A stretch of DNA of 64,000 nt from Parasphaerochaeta coccoides DSM 17374 (GTDB lineage Bacteria > Spirochaetota > Spirochaetia > Sphaerochaetales > Sphaerochaetaceae), in assembly GCF_000208385.1 (NCBI RefSeq), contig NC_015436.1:1736001-1800000 (forward strand), read 5' to 3'. Made by a program: the position numbers and the translations under genes. Below are positions 1 through 9,017 of the stretch, piece after piece; the stretch's first letter is position 1; each line of letters starts with the position of its first letter. The notes beneath the pieces are model-generated. The model was not told where the DNA came from. It worked only from the letters and a program-made list of their open reading frames with translations, and did not search any database.

Positions 1-788
<788 letters not shown>

Positions 789-1931
789 TCAGTTTTTTTC
801 TGTGCTTTCTTCGGGTTCCCCAGCAAAGGAGGAAAGCGAGACAGGAGCATGTCTCCTTTCCCTTTCGTCAAAACGGAACACACCCCAGACAGGGAAATGA
901 TCGCTGGTTCCCCGCCTCAGCCTTACATTCCACGCGCGTGGCGTGCCATCGGACGCGACCGCGGAATCAGGCGCGTTGCAGCCGAATTCTTTCATCCTCC
1001 ATCCTGCCCTGTCAGCGGGAGCCAGTCCAGAAAAAAGGATATGGTCATAGCGATGCCATGTACCTTCATATACATAGGAACCGGGGCGGAAAGTATTAAT
1101 CCTTCCATCGAGCCAAGGAGAATACCACGAACCTTTCTGCCCTCCTTGCATGCCCGATACAACCAAGGAACCAGCGGCTTCCCATTCCCGTGCATGAGAC
1201 GATGCCGCACGGACAAGCGCGGTCCGATATCCTCTTTCCATTCCTTTTTCTTCACCAGGATCCTCGTTCATATCCCCTGCAATGACCAGCAGGCAACCAG
1301 GATCAGCCTGACGCCAAAGCCTGGCTCTCGTAGAGAGCAAGCTGGCAAGAGCTCGCCGTCCTTCCTCCGTCACCCGGTCGCCTTCCTTGCGTGACTTCGC
1401 ATGTACCGCCCACACGACCACCGTTCCTCCATGAACGTTGAACACCGCTTCCAGTGCAGGACGGAATCCCTCCACTCCCTGGACGGTAATCCTTACCGGA
1501 TTCAGGCGTGAAATGATGGCCGTGCAGATAGCACCCCCTTCCTGACCGGCAGCCGCGTACCAGCGGTATCCTCTCCGTGCCAAAGGCCCTGCTATGAGGT
1601 CAGCGACCACACCGCTGTTTTCCACTTCCTGGAGGACTATGATGTCGGCATCAGGAAAGATACGGGATGACAGAACCTTCCGGATGTCTTCAAGCCGCAG
1701 GTGATAAGCCGTCTCATCCCATCGGGAAGACGGACCGTATTCCTCATATTCCGTCCCCGATGTACGGCCATCCATCAGATTCTGGACATTCCAACTGAGG
1801 ATGGTCACATCTGTGGGCGCAGCTTCACCTTCTCCCACAGGACATGAACAGAGACTCACAATGCACATGAGAAGGATGACATGGATAGATATGTATACCG
1901 GACGCATCAGAACCTCCGTTCCCTTATTCAT
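789..1931 (-). CDS. Exported endonuclease/exonuclease/phosphatase-family protein
   Basis: The protein is about 380 aa and belongs to the EEP superfamily of metal-dependent phosphodiesterases (DNase I / exonuclease III fold). Visible motifs in order: ILSWNVQNL near the N-terminus, DIIVLQEVEN (catalytic Glu), VVVWAVHAKS, LVIAGDMNEDP (metal Asp/Asn) and TSDHFPVWGVF (catalytic Asp-His). The N-terminus has a hydrophobic segment ending in a plausible lipobox (LCSC, Cys about residue 29), so a lipoprotein or periplasmic location is likely. An internal Met at residue 9 is an alternative start. It sits 41 bases downstream of the MFS-HEAT gene on the same strand, so the two are probably co-transcribed. 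The substrate (DNA, phospholipid or sugar phosphate) cannot be told from the sequence. Confidence 0.85.
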   Translation of the reverse strand: MNKGTEVLMRPVYISIHVILLMCIVSLCSCPVGEGEAAPTDVTILSWNVQNLMDGRTSGTEYEEYGPSSRWDETAYHLRLEDIRKVLSSRIFPDADIIVLQEVENSGVVADLIAGPLARRGYRWYAAAGQEGGAICTAIISRLNPVRITVQGVEGFRPALEAVFNVHGGTVVVWAVHAKSRKEGDRVTEEGRRALASLLSTRARLWRQADPGCLLVIAGDMNEDPGEEKGMERGYRTALVRAASSHAREWEAAGSLVVSGMQGGQKGSWYSPWLDGRINTFRPGSYVYEGTWHRYDHILFSGLAPADRAGWRMKEFGCNAPDSAVASDGTPRAWNVRLRRGTSDHFPVWGVFRFDERERRHAPVSLSSFAGEPEESTEKN

Positions 1932-1972
1932 GATAAGGACGGAACCGTCCGTGGCGTTTCACGGAAATATGA

Positions 1973-4195
1973 TTAGCGGGAGTTTTTCATCAGGAAATAT
2001 CCGAAGTACAGCAGGGCAATGGCATCCTGCATATCGAAGACAGTCACATCCCAGTCACGTGCTTCGAGAATCCCGGCCCGCAGATTGCCAAGCCGTGTAT
2101 CATGAATCATCGATGCCCTCTCCACCATACCCATGCAGAAGCTGACAATCCGGGGGAAATTCTCTTGGGAGAAATCATGGAAAATCGTGTCATAGTTCGC
2201 ATCAATGTCCGTCACGTCCCGCGCTTCATCAAGGAAGTCAGTCAAATAATCCTGCACGTCACGGTTAAGCCATTTCTGATAGATGCGCGCCAACTGGGTA
2301 TCATGAGGCCGGAGAAAGTCCGCCATGATTGTATAGCGGGTACGCCGGAAGGTCGCGCTCCTGTTCTGCTTCACTGCAAAGAAGAAATCACGGTAGAACA
2401 GACCATTCTGGTCAAGGATGTTCTTGGCTATGAGAAAGTCGATTTCCTCGTCGATGTGCCGTGCATACCGGGAAAGTTCCGTAATCTTGGGCAGATAGTC
2501 CTTGTTGCCGGTCATCCGTGCCAAAGATTTGCTCGCCATGGAACGCACAGAAGACCATCGACCATCCAGAAGTTCTTCCAAAGCCTTGAGAGCCTTATCG
2601 TTGCGTCGATAAGAACCGAGCGCAGCAATGGCATCCATCTGAACGAATGAGTCATCATCCTTGGCCAAGGCAATCAAATCATCGACCAAGGTCATGCGGG
2701 GCTTGTCACCCAGTGCCCTGACCATTTCCAGCTTGTCCAAGGAATACGGCAGGGCAAGCTCAGCGCGGATTGCGCTCGTCGCGACTCCGGCCAGGTTCGT
2801 CCCCAGGGATACGACCAGAGCCTTACGTTCCAGAGGATCCACCACATGGTCGAGTCTTTCAATCTTGCTTAATGCCTGTAGGCCATGGAAACTGAACATT
2901 GCCCGTCCTGCGTCGCGGGTAGAATAGCTTCCATGTTCCTTGAGGATGGTTGCCAGAACCGAACCAAGGACAGTCATCAGCAACGCCAGCAGGAAAGTCA
3001 GCGAATAGTCATTGCCCAGATGGAAGGATGCCACTGACAGCAGTCCGTCAGGATGTCCGTTCCGAACCAAGATACCGCCCAGAACGCCGGAAACCAAGGC
3101 AAAGAAAGCAATGACGAAATTGCTCATCGCATTGAAAGGCACGGCCTCATTGTCCGGGATGATGTTTGACACCATTTTCTGAGCCATGATGTTGACAATG
3201 GCAAGTGAGAAATTGGACAGGAATCCCATCAGAAAAAATGCCCAGGCGCCAGCACCGCCGGGAAGGATAATCCAACCCAGGAAACTGATGCAGAGCAACC
3301 GCGCACCCCAGAGAATCAGAGGGCGGGAACCCAAGCGGTAACCCAGCCAGCGGGAGACGTATCCCGCCAGAATGACGGCAAAAGCAGCTACGACTGAATA
3401 GACAATGACCATGCTCTCCGACAGGTTGAGCACTACTCTCATGAACGGGACGGACAGGCCATTGATGACCGACACCCCGATGAACGTCCACCTGACCAGC
3501 AGGCGCAGAAGATGCTCCGGACGTTTCATCTCCTCACCGAGGATGGTGAACATGCTCCGCCCCTTGTGAACCTCAACCTTAGCTCTTCCGGGGATACGGG
3601 AAACGGTTATGGCGGCAATGGTATTGCCAATGACCCCCACCATCTGGAGAACCATGATGCCAAACTGACCGGAAAGCTGTCTGATGGAAGTCACCAATGA
3701 GCTGACCACGCGTGTCAGGATTGACGAAGCCTGGTAGGAGACGTTCAGTGTTCCTATCAGGTGGACTCGATTTCCCGCCGTACTGATTGATTTTAAGGTG
3801 TAATCATAAAATACCAGACCCAGCATCCTGAACAGGCAGAAAAGCGAATAGGTGGACAGGAGTATCGCCACCGATGCGGGGCCGTCCGGAATGAAGTATA
3901 TCCCCAGGTACGCCAGGCAGACCAAGCCACGGAGCAGCCAGCAGAACGACTGCACCTTTACCATGTTCCGACCCTTGAAAAGCCGTGGGACAATGGGAAG
4001 CACGAAACCCATGATATGTATTACGGAGGAGATATACCCAAGTGCAAGGTTTCCCGCGCCGAACTGAACGGCGAGAAGATATACGAAAGTATCGCCGAGC
4101 AGACTGAAGGACGAGCCATTCCATGCCTCACACTGGTTCAGGTACTTCTGACCTTTTTTCTTTTCTTCCTCGTTCAGGTATTTCGTCTTTGCCAC
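1973..4195 (-). CDS. MFS-type transporter fused to a C-terminal HEAT-repeat domain
   Basis: The 740-residue protein has about twelve hydrophobic segments over residues 30-420, as in the major facilitator superfamily. A soluble C-terminal part of some 300 residues follows. Residues about 440-590 contain HEAT-like helical pairs, for example the stretches around LVDDLIALAKDDDSF and QMDAIAALGSYRRNDKALKALEELLDG. The last 130 residues have no recognised domain. Translation starts at a GTG with GGGGTGA upstream. It is 38 bases downstream of the ClpP-like gene and probably in the same operon. The substrate is unknown. The HEAT domain suggests a regulated or partner-binding transporter; this is inference. 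Ordinary MFS proteins are about 400 aa, so the extension is the unusual part. Confidence 0.75.
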   Translation of the reverse strand: MAKTKYLNEEEKKKGQKYLNQCEAWNGSSFSLLGDTFVYLLAVQFGAGNLALGYISSVIHIMGFVLPIVPRLFKGRNMVKVQSFCWLLRGLVCLAYLGIYFIPDGPASVAILLSTYSLFCLFRMLGLVFYDYTLKSISTAGNRVHLIGTLNVSYQASSILTRVVSSLVTSIRQLSGQFGIMVLQMVGVIGNTIAAITVSRIPGRAKVEVHKGRSMFTILGEEMKRPEHLLRLLVRWTFIGVSVINGLSVPFMRVVLNLSESMVIVYSVVAAFAVILAGYVSRWLGYRLGSRPLILWGARLLCISFLGWIILPGGAGAWAFFLMGFLSNFSLAIVNIMAQKMVSNIIPDNEAVPFNAMSNFVIAFFALVSGVLGGILVRNGHPDGLLSVASFHLGNDYSLTFLLALLMTVLGSVLATILKEHGSYSTRDAGRAMFSFHGLQALSKIERLDHVVDPLERKALVVSLGTNLAGVATSAIRAELALPYSLDKLEMVRALGDKPRMTLVDDLIALAKDDDSFVQMDAIAALGSYRRNDKALKALEELLDGRWSSVRSMASKSLARMTGNKDYLPKITELSRYARHIDEEIDFLIAKNILDQNGLFYRDFFFAVKQNRSATFRRTRYTIMADFLRPHDTQLARIYQKWLNRDVQDYLTDFLDEARDVTDIDANYDTIFHDFSQENFPRIVSFCMGMVERASMIHDTRLGNLRAGILEARDWDVTVFDMQDAIALLYFGYFLMKNSR

Positions 4196-4233
4196 GTTGG
4201 CGTCACCCCATAAGATGGAAAATCATAAAAGAC

Positions 4234-4815
4234 TTACAACTCTTTCCTGGAAGATACGATACGACTTATCAGGCCATAATCCCGCGCCTCGCCAGCATCA
4301 AGCCAGTGGTCACGTTCCGTGTCCTCCGCCACTTCCTCCACACTCTTTCCCGTAGCGGCGGCAATAACGCCGTCAAGTTTGGCGCGGAGCTTCTCTATCT
4401 GACGCGCGTGTATCTCGATATCAGTCGCCACGCCCTTCATCCCGCTGAGGGGCTGATGGATCAGATAAGTGGAATCCGGCAAGCCTACCCTTCTGTCCGC
4501 CGGAACGGACAGCAGGATCAACGCCGCAGCACTGGCGACCAATCCCATACCGATAATGGTGATCGGGCAAGAAACAAAACGGATCATGTCGTATATAGCA
4601 TAGCCCGCGTCCACATCCCCTCCCGGAGAATTGATGTACAGGTAGACCGGCGCATCTCCATCCTCAGCCTCCATGACCAGCAATTGCCTAATCAGGCGAT
4701 CGGCACATTCCTTGTCGATTTCTCCGGAAAGCAAAATGGAACGTGTCTTCAGGAGTTTATCGTTCAAGGCTGGATCCTGAGGAACCACGGGAGTCTTTTC
4801 TTCTTTGTCAGGCAT
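4234..4815 (-). CDS. clpP: ClpP-family serine protease
   Basis: The cytoplasmic S14 peptidase degrades unfolded substrates with a Clp ATPase partner. With the start at 4815 the protein is 193 aa, the normal ClpP length. The triad is Ser95 (in LVASAAA), His120 (in IHQP) and Asp169 (in ERD); the 25- and 49-residue spacings equal those of the E. coli triad. YINSPGGDVDAGYAIYD is the substrate-binding strand region. The open frame continues upstream to 4974. However, the ATG at 4815 has AAGAGG before it, and a good promoter at 4873-4901 would start the mRNA about 50 bases upstream, which excludes the longer starts. The sequence around the active Ser differs from the usual GQAASMGA, so this may be the second, divergent ClpP that many spirochaetes carry. 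No ATPase gene is adjacent. Confidence 0.9.
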   Translation of the reverse strand: MPDKEEKTPVVPQDPALNDKLLKTRSILLSGEIDKECADRLIRQLLVMEAEDGDAPVYLYINSPGGDVDAGYAIYDMIRFVSCPITIIGMGLVASAAALILLSVPADRRVGLPDSTYLIHQPLSGMKGVATDIEIHARQIEKLRAKLDGVIAAATGKSVEEVAEDTERDHWLDAGEARDYGLISRIVSSRKEL

Positions 4816-4872
4816 GACGAGCCTCTTTCTCACAAATATATTCATGCCGGCTATTCTGTCGGCAACTATGTA

Positions 4873-4901
4873 AGTATACGAATAAAACATCCGTATGAAA
4901 A
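4873..4901 (-). promoter_or_regulatory. Candidate sigma-70 promoter of clpP
   Basis: On the minus strand TTTTCA (4896-4901) and TATACT (4873-4878) are separated by 17 bases. Initiation would be near 4866, which supports the short ClpP start at 4815. Confidence 0.5.
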
Positions 4902-5022
4902 GGCACAATGTCGAAAGGAACAATGTTTTTCCCGGAAGGAAATCCTGGGAAATTCCGGAAGAAAATTCCGTCATCAGTCGGAAAATTTCATGTACCGGCC
5001 AGATTTCGCTTGGTTGTCGTAC

Positions 5023-6822
5023 TCAGATGCTCACTGTGATTCCCGCCGTCAGTTGGAAATCATGAGTGAATCCTGGCAGGTTCCTGTAGGCGACCATTCC
5101 GCTGCCATCATCCTCGGTGAAAGAATACTTGTTCCATGCTCCAACCCAGTCAAGGCTCACACGGGCACTCACATTCGGCCTGTCCATGACCTGCCATTCG
5201 CCAGAAAGCTGGGCGTGGATGCGGGTTTCAATCTCATCCGCAGTCCCTGAGGGCGTCGCTCCCGGATAATCCGGCACTTCTTCATTGTTCCCGCCAGTAT
5301 GATGAGATTCCAAAAGGTTCATCTTTCCATGTCTCATTCCCATCAGCCTGAAACCAAGGACGCCTTGTCCGGGAACCCTCCAGGAGACATCCCATTGCAG
5401 GACGAGCGCATCCCCGCCGTATGGATACCCGATATAATCGGGATTAAGGACGAAACTCCGATATTCCCCTGACTGACCGAGGACAAAATACTTCCGGAAC
5501 ATCAGAAAGTCAACCTCATCACGCCGATAGAGAACGGGAGTCGTCATGGCTGCTTCCAGCGAGGTAGTCAAGATGCCCGCCCCTACAATACAGGCATGTT
5601 CGACACCGCCAAGCAGTCCCCACGCTCCCTTTTGGGAAGCATCTTCGTGGGGTGCCCGTGCCTGGTCAAGGACAAACTGGCCATAGACATTCCAGCCCGG
5701 AGAGAACGCCCAATCAAGCTCGGCATGGGCAATGGCATTGAACATATCGTGATTGTTGAGATTGTGATAGATATAAGCAGGATTAAGATAACTGAGGTTT
5801 GCGACATCATTCTTGTACATCACGTTCTCCGACACGACAAGCGTCACTGTGTCCCATGGTCGGAACTCAAGGCGGTGGAGGAGAAAAATACGAAAATCAG
5901 TGTCGGGGTCTTGGCTGGAGGAAAAGTTCGTATCAAGGAATATGATTGAACTATCATAGGCGAACCTGTCACCAAATGCGGTGAACCTCAGATAATCATG
6001 GAAATCGACATGGTCATCAACAATGAAATTCCCGGAGTGTCCGTTACCCCATGACAACCTGTCCTTGGCGAGCGAGACGTTCCAGTTGCCGCCACCTACG
6101 GAGAACACCGCCCGCTTGGGCGTCTGGATATCAACAAGGGCAGTCGTCAGGGACATGGACGACTGAAAATGCTGCCGCATGGAATACAAGGATGTCGGAA
6201 GAATAAATCCAGCTTTGCCAGAAGGAACGACAACGCCGATTCCATGCTGTGTATCCGTGCCGTAACCATCCCCTGTACCATCGGGCGAATATGACTCTGA
6301 CGTATATCGGCTGCGTCCATATTGTAAATCACTATGGATATATCCCCAGTTTCCCGCTGACAGGTCAAGGTTGAGCTTGAGAAGCGGCCGACGGTCAGTG
6401 AAGCCTCGCACCCAATCTTTCTCCATCATGAAGTCCTGCGTGTTGGCATGCGCATATGCCTCGAACGAAGCGGAAGCTCCGCCTCCAAGCCGGAACACAT
6501 CATCCAACTTCACAGGCAGGATTGATGAGATTTCTTTCTCAATCACATCATAGGAGGCCCTGAACGCTCCTGACAGCCGACTCCCGTCGATACGGTTGAA
6601 AATCAGGCGTGCTTGTGCCTTGGTCCAGGGACGGGATGTCGTAGCCGTTCCGAGTCCTTGCAAAAGGTACAGGGAGTCAATCCCTTCGTAGACATAACTG
6701 TCCAGAGGGATGACTTCCTGGGAAGTGGCTCCGGCGGATGCAAGGGATATGGCGGATACGGAAAAAATCGCGGAAAGGAAGACAAGGATAATCATGAAAG
6801 CATAACGCAGTTTTTTTCTCAT
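5023..6822 (-). CDS. Wzi-like outer-membrane beta-barrel protein (paralogue 1)
   Basis: The 599-residue protein has a clear signal peptide (residues 1 to about 30, ending near SLASAGA). A predicted outer-membrane barrel follows, with many alternating aromatic strands and a C-terminal ITVSI end. It shares with the next two genes an N-terminal motif (P-x-DS-x-VYE-I-x-LY-x-QGL) and the barrel motif DRLSWGNGHSGNF. These resemble the capsule-assembly Wzi family, whose E. coli member binds capsular polysaccharide at the outer membrane. It lies 68 bases downstream of paralogue 2 and is probably read with it. It is clearly more diverged than paralogues 2 and 3 are from each other. The family call is by motif and architecture; the polysaccharide-binding role is inferred. 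Confidence 0.7.
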   Translation of the reverse strand: MRKKLRYAFMIILVFLSAIFSVSAISLASAGATSQEVIPLDSYVYEGIDSLYLLQGLGTATTSRPWTKAQARLIFNRIDGSRLSGAFRASYDVIEKEISSILPVKLDDVFRLGGGASASFEAYAHANTQDFMMEKDWVRGFTDRRPLLKLNLDLSAGNWGYIHSDLQYGRSRYTSESYSPDGTGDGYGTDTQHGIGVVVPSGKAGFILPTSLYSMRQHFQSSMSLTTALVDIQTPKRAVFSVGGGNWNVSLAKDRLSWGNGHSGNFIVDDHVDFHDYLRFTAFGDRFAYDSSIIFLDTNFSSSQDPDTDFRIFLLHRLEFRPWDTVTLVVSENVMYKNDVANLSYLNPAYIYHNLNNHDMFNAIAHAELDWAFSPGWNVYGQFVLDQARAPHEDASQKGAWGLLGGVEHACIVGAGILTTSLEAAMTTPVLYRRDEVDFLMFRKYFVLGQSGEYRSFVLNPDYIGYPYGGDALVLQWDVSWRVPGQGVLGFRLMGMRHGKMNLLESHHTGGNNEEVPDYPGATPSGTADEIETRIHAQLSGEWQVMDRPNVSARVSLDWVGAWNKYSFTEDDGSGMVAYRNLPGFTHDFQLTAGITVSI

Positions 6823-6890
6823 ATGAAATTCCTCATGACCATCGGATTCGGATAGTCCAGCCCTTCCGCAATTTTGTTCATTTTTCCGTC

Positions 6891-8666
6891 CTAAAGTGAG
6901 TAAGAAACACCCAAAGTCACCTGAAAATCATTAATGGGCGCGTTCGTTGAGATGTTTCCCGGATTCTTGACGTGGATGTAATCCATCTGACCGTAGGCCA
7001 TCAGACCTGGCAGTATCCTGTAGGAACCTTTCAGTCCAACGATGGTCGTATAGGAACGAATATCCCGCAGATGTGCGTCATCGTCCTTATAATTGTGCAT
7101 GGGATGACTTTCGGTCGGCGTAGGGTCAAATGGAACAGTATTCGTGGAAGGCGTTCCGTTGTTGACTTCACTCCATGCTGTCCACTTATCGAAAGTCCCA
7201 TGAATCATGTGGAATAGAGACGCCTCGACCTCCCACGTGCCAAAGTTCTTCAACCCTATGTTTCCGTTCAGAACAATGGCGTCACCACCATACTTATAAC
7301 CAAGGAAATCTTCGGCATAATATACGGCGTGTTTATCAAAGTATCTTGTCGCTACGACATAATTCAATCCATGTTCCTTTGTAGTATCACTACCTGAATT
7401 GTACCGCAGGTAGAGGAACGGATCAGTTTTCACTGCTTCAATCCCTCCATAAAGGATGCCTATTCCAAGAGGAATGTTCCCCTGCACTCCCAGCATGAAA
7501 CCAAACGCATTGGGAAAAGCCCACTCATCTTTTCCTGGAACAGGTTCTCCTGGAAGGGAAAACTCATCGACGACAACCTGTCCGTAAATGTTCAGGTTCC
7601 TGATGGGAGTGTAGTCCACTTCAAGAGAAATGATGGAATTGCTGAAACTGCGGATGTAGTAGTCATGGAAAATCATGGCAGGATTGAGGATTCTCAAGTC
7701 CAGAGTGTTTTCTTCCGACTGGTACATCATGCCTTCGGTGATGGTCAGTCCAACCTTATCGCCGAACAGACGCCATTCGAGCCGATGCCCCATGAACATG
7801 TTCAGTCCATTGACATTTCCTGTCTGACTTGATTCAGGAGCTACATGCACCGGCGTTTCATCCGTCGAATAATATCTTCCCGGATGTGGAAAGAACGATG
7901 TGAGGAATGTGTATTTGAAGTTTTTGCTATAGGTGGTGAAACGACCTTGATTGTGATATTTCAGATGGTCGCCCACGACGAAATTGCCCGCCTTTCCCGG
8001 TCCCCATGACACCTTGTCCCGTCCAATCTCAACGCTCCAGCCGTAGCCACCGAACGCGCCGAATGCTCTGTAAGGCACGTTCAAATCAAAATCAGTCATT
8101 GATGCCGGCGGAATCATGATGATGTTTGTCGTCAGAGTTTTCTGACCGAAAAAGATAGAGGTAATCTGCCTGGTGGCACTATCAGAACCTGTATACGGCA
8201 CGTTCCCCAGCGACAGCGATGAATACCCATAGATGTTCTCATGAGGATTAGTCTCCAATACAATGTCAAGGAACGGCTTCCGTTGGTCGAAGCCCCGTAT
8301 CCAGTCTTCTTCATTGACAAAGTCAACCGTATTGGTGTGGACATATGCCTCGACAGCCGCGTCCAGACCGAACCGGACGATTTTGGCTCTCGTACCCAGT
8401 TCTCCGGCGGCAAAGTCATGAATGTTCTTATACGTCCCTTCCAACCGTGCCGGATCAATCTTTTCCAGCATCCTCAACAATTCGTCTTTGCTCCAGGGCC
8501 CTGCCGATGATGGAAGGGCAAGCCCTTGCGCAATGTACAGATGACTAATCGCTTCATACACTTCTGAATCAACCGGATAGATTTTCTGATTACCAGACCG
8601 AGCAGAGAAAACCGCCTGCATAGCCAGCAGGAGGCAAACACATACCAGAATAATCTTCTTTTTCAT
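6891..8666 (-). CDS. Wzi-like outer-membrane beta-barrel protein (paralogue 2)
   Basis: This 591-residue exported protein has a signal peptide MKKKIILVCVCLLLAMQAVFSA and the same motif order as its neighbours: IYPVDSEVYEAISHLYIAQG at the N-terminus, GRDKVSWGPGKAGNF in the barrel, and a C-terminal strand ending in GVSYSL with aromatic/hydrophobic periodicity. By eye it is nearly identical to paralogue 3 over most of its length. Differences cluster in loops, for example the insert near residue 270 and the segment before ARQITS. The start is supported by AAGGA six bases upstream. The region upstream holds a leader that is repeated before paralogue 3. The likely site is the outer membrane; capsule or exopolysaccharide binding is inferred from the family only. 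Confidence 0.7.
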   Translation of the reverse strand: MKKKIILVCVCLLLAMQAVFSARSGNQKIYPVDSEVYEAISHLYIAQGLALPSSAGPWSKDELLRMLEKIDPARLEGTYKNIHDFAAGELGTRAKIVRFGLDAAVEAYVHTNTVDFVNEEDWIRGFDQRKPFLDIVLETNPHENIYGYSSLSLGNVPYTGSDSATRQITSIFFGQKTLTTNIIMIPPASMTDFDLNVPYRAFGAFGGYGWSVEIGRDKVSWGPGKAGNFVVGDHLKYHNQGRFTTYSKNFKYTFLTSFFPHPGRYYSTDETPVHVAPESSQTGNVNGLNMFMGHRLEWRLFGDKVGLTITEGMMYQSEENTLDLRILNPAMIFHDYYIRSFSNSIISLEVDYTPIRNLNIYGQVVVDEFSLPGEPVPGKDEWAFPNAFGFMLGVQGNIPLGIGILYGGIEAVKTDPFLYLRYNSGSDTTKEHGLNYVVATRYFDKHAVYYAEDFLGYKYGGDAIVLNGNIGLKNFGTWEVEASLFHMIHGTFDKWTAWSEVNNGTPSTNTVPFDPTPTESHPMHNYKDDDAHLRDIRSYTTIVGLKGSYRILPGLMAYGQMDYIHVKNPGNISTNAPINDFQVTLGVSYSL

Positions 8667-8830
8667 ATTACGTCCTTATATAAAACATATGAAAGGAAAG
8701 GATTCCAGGAACTTCAGCTTTACCTGCGTCCTCTCCGTTTCAGGCGTATGCACACATGGCGGAACGTAACATTAATTCTTGACAAATACCAGATAATATT
8801 TTGTTTTCCATAATATCCCCATAATACAGA
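8667..8830 (-). repeat. Duplicated 5' leader, copy A (upstream of paralogue 2)
   Basis: About 160 bases upstream of paralogue 2 match the bases upstream of paralogue 3 (10809-10975) with scattered substitutions. The shared blocks include a pyrimidine-rich hairpin next to the start codon, CTGAAACGGA, GAATTAATGTTA, TTATCTGGTAT and ATATTATG. The duplication therefore included the regulatory region as well as the gene. Confidence 0.8.
8695..8736 (-). promoter_or_regulatory. Conserved leader hairpin of paralogue 2
   Basis: On the minus strand GGAGAGGA pairs with TCCTTTCC about 28 bases before the ATG. An inner CAGG/CCTG helix lies inside it, with a 13-base terminal loop. Paralogue 3 has the same fold with an A in place of G, so the G-T pair becomes A-T. 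That is weak covariation evidence for a real RNA structure. No known riboswitch class was recognised. Confidence 0.45.
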
Positions 8831-8950
8831 GATACACCAAAACCCGACCTGTTTCGATTCGTCTTAACACGCTATCGAGAACAGGCCGCGGAGTGTGAGG
8901 ATATGTATTCCGTTACCGTCGGGACTTCAGTGCCAATCAATCAGAAAGTG

Positions 8951-9000
8951 TTTGAGGGGGCATAGTCACACCTGTCGGATAGCTATGCCCTTCCTCAAAT
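8951..9000 (-). terminator. Hairpin downstream of paralogue 3
   Basis: TTTGAGG..GGGCATAG pairs with CTATGCCC.CCTCAAA across a 17-base loop, starting 18 bases after the paralogue 3 stop codon. There is no strong T run, so it may be an mRNA-stabilising or processing hairpin rather than a full intrinsic terminator. Confidence 0.5.
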
Positions 9001-9017
9001 TCACCTCTTTCAATGTC

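Noticed and set aside
4123-5250. Long plus-strand open frame opposite clpP
   Set aside because: It is antisense to clpP and its flanks, with no ribosome site or protein-like family. The minus-strand genes are clearly coding.
8690-8760. GEMM (cyclic di-GMP) riboswitch in the barrel-gene leader
   Set aside because: Copy A reads GGACGCAGGTAAAGC, a little like the GEMM core, but copy B reads GGACATAGGTAAAGC and the rest of the consensus is missing.
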